A stretch of 16,590 bases of DNA. Source: Dictyocoela muelleri. Taxonomy: Eukaryota; Microsporidia. The position numbers and the translations under genes were made by a program. Shown piece after piece: positions 15,744 to 16,590 of the stretch; position 1 is the stretch's first letter, and each line of letters opens with the position of its first letter. The DNA lies in contig SDVU01000251.1 of NCBI GenBank assembly GCA_016256075.1, positions 1 through 16,590 on the forward strand, written 5' to 3'. The notes under the pieces are model-generated. The model saw nothing but the letters and a program-made list of their open reading frames with translations, did not search any database and was not told where the DNA came from.

Positions 15744-16430
15744 CAGTAATTTCTCTCAAATTTGCCATTTTTCGTCCTTCAAAAATTTTGGCAAATGGTA
15801 GAAAATGGCAAATGGTAGAATACTCTCTAAAAACAAAAATAAAAACAGAATAAAAAATATGTTTATTTTTTGAATAAATAGTCTGTTATTTTACAAGTTT
15901 TAACTCGCCTTTTATTATAATTATATTCTGTAAACTCACTCAAAATCTTAAAATAATGTTCGTTTTCAATATTATTTTGTAAAAAATAAATAACTGTTTA
16001 AAATGAATTTTTAAAATTTTCGTCGAAATATTACTAATATTATTTTTTTTCGTTTTTATTTTCATAATTAATATTTTCATCACTAATATCGTTTATTTTA
16101 TTTTTAATTAACTCTTTCGAATCATTTTGGAATTGCTCAAATAATAATTCGTCGTTTTCTGTCACTCAATATTTAAAAACACATCTTGGTTTATCGGATC
16201 AAAAATAGAGGTTCCGTCTTAAATTCGTTAAAATTTTTAATTTTTATTCCCGGAACATTCTTTCACATTTTATAAAATATTTAAAACAGCTGTATATTGT
16301 CAATTCGGATACTCTTTTCAACGACATATCTGTAAATGAAGCCTCGTCTTTCGAATTTATTTTCTTGTAGCTTTCGTATACATCTGCAACGTTTTTTACT
16401 TGCTCGATAATTTAATTTAATTTATATTGA
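15744..16430 (-). mobile_element. Pogo/Tigger-type DNA transposon, 3' part
   Basis: The end at 15744 reads CAGTAATTTCTCTCAAATTT and is preceded by TA (15742-15743). CAG after a TA duplication is usual for pogo/Tigger ends. Subterminal units follow: TTTGCCATTTTTC and two copies of GGCAAATGGTAGAA (near 15790-15820). Inside lies the C-terminal part of the transposase on the minus strand. The other end is absent: near 16430 the sequence passes into a tRNA-derived repeat. It truncates the MULE-3 remnant. Confidence 0.62.
15863..16420 (-). pseudogene. Pogo/Tigger-type transposase, C-terminal fragment
   Basis: From 16405 down, the frame reads EQVKNVADVYESYKKINSKD, then MSLKRVSELTIYSCFKYFIK, the helical segment that follows the catalytic core in pogo/Tigger proteins (..TI.NCF..AGF). 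An acidic stretch follows (TENDELLFEQFQNDSKELIK), then the end RRVKTCKITDYLFKK at a stop at 15863-15865. The closing KITDYF-like motif, a PCNA-binding-type tail, is typical of the end of pogo and Tigger transposases. Several stops interrupt it, for example after CERMFRE and after ENKNEKK. The DDE core and DNA-binding domain are not in the window at this site. The fragments at 95-265 and 12385-12545 may represent the N-terminus of a related element. Confidence 0.6.
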
Positions 16431-16437
16431 GTAAAAT

Positions 16438-16590
16438 ACCGGATAGCTCAGTGGTTAACACTCTTGAATGTAAAATTTAAGTATCGTGGTTCGAATCCCG
16501 CTGACGTCACTCATTAATAAATAATGAGGGAATGACATTAAGCGGTCAAAAACTATAGAAATATAGTATTAATATACAGTTGTTCCAGTG
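16438..16590 (+). repeat. tRNA-derived SINE-like repeat, copy 3, with tail
   Basis: A box GATAGCTCAGTGGTTAA (16442-16458), B box GGTTCGAATCC (16488-16498), then CGCTGACGTCACTC and the tail AATAAATAATGAGGGAATGAC, ATTAAGCGGTC and AATATACAGTTGTT, which matches 12165-12236. It runs off the right edge. The A and B boxes are spaced as in a tRNA gene, but the acceptor, D and T stems are poorly paired, so it is called a repeat and not a tRNA. Pol III transcription would be expected from the boxes if it is active. Confidence 0.72.

Noticed and set aside
16438-16510. A functional tRNA gene
   Set aside because: The A and B boxes are good, but the acceptor ends do not pair, the T stem has several mismatches and the D arm lacks its partner. 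The same unit recurs three times with a shared non-tRNA tail, so it is a repeat.

Overview
This is a repeat-dominated, very AT-rich eukaryotic window. I find no intact gene and no identifiable host gene. The mix of element types (FLYWCH-bearing MULEs, a Merlin/ISXO2-type element, an IS630-Tc1-mariner element, pogo remnants, a Ty3/gypsy element and a KRBA2/Ginger-like integrase), together with the base composition, best fits a transposon-rich microsporidian, perhaps of the arthropod-infecting kind. That assignment is inference only: no ribosomal RNA or housekeeping gene is present to confirm it.

Layout. 1-265: a tRNA-derived repeat in reverse orientation beside a fragment that resembles the N-terminus of a pogo/Jerky transposase. 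305-1710: a Tc1/mariner-type element whose inverted repeats are built of tandem units of about 21 bp, with a decayed DD34E transposase on the minus strand. 2385-2687 and 8378-8658: two copies of a palindromic MITE. Between them lies a Ty3/gypsy fossil (2765-8233) with two LTRs of about 200 bp, a 5-bp ATACA target duplication, a primer-binding site, PR-RT-RH-IN order and a polypurine tract. A Merlin-type element (3494-5035, perfect 8-bp AAAAAATT duplication) is inserted in it. 8659-9400 holds nothing I recognise.

9400-15195 is the fossil of an integrase gene of the KRBA2/Ginger kind on the minus strand, split by two DNA transposons. The first (10376-12696) is a small composite element. It contains a tRNA-derived repeat, itself split by a complete but decayed MULE (MULE-1, 10531-12129), plus a second pogo-like fragment. 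The second (13448-15023) is another full-length but decayed MULE (MULE-2). These two insertions have related termini. Each is bordered by a direct repeat of about 160-170 bp that abuts the terminal inverted repeats exactly as a target-site duplication would. For the composite element, the duplicated segment is part of the integrase core coding region, which a normal gene holds once. MULE-1, with different ends, shows only an ordinary candidate 9-bp duplication.

15285-16590: the C-terminal end of a third MULE, cut by the end of a pogo-type element with its own C-terminal transposase fragment, which is cut in turn by another tRNA-derived repeat running off the window.

The genes do not form a pathway. 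The window is a nested record of transposition. Its most unusual content is the apparent very long target-site duplication and the recurrence of hairpin-forming termini in unrelated DNA transposon families.
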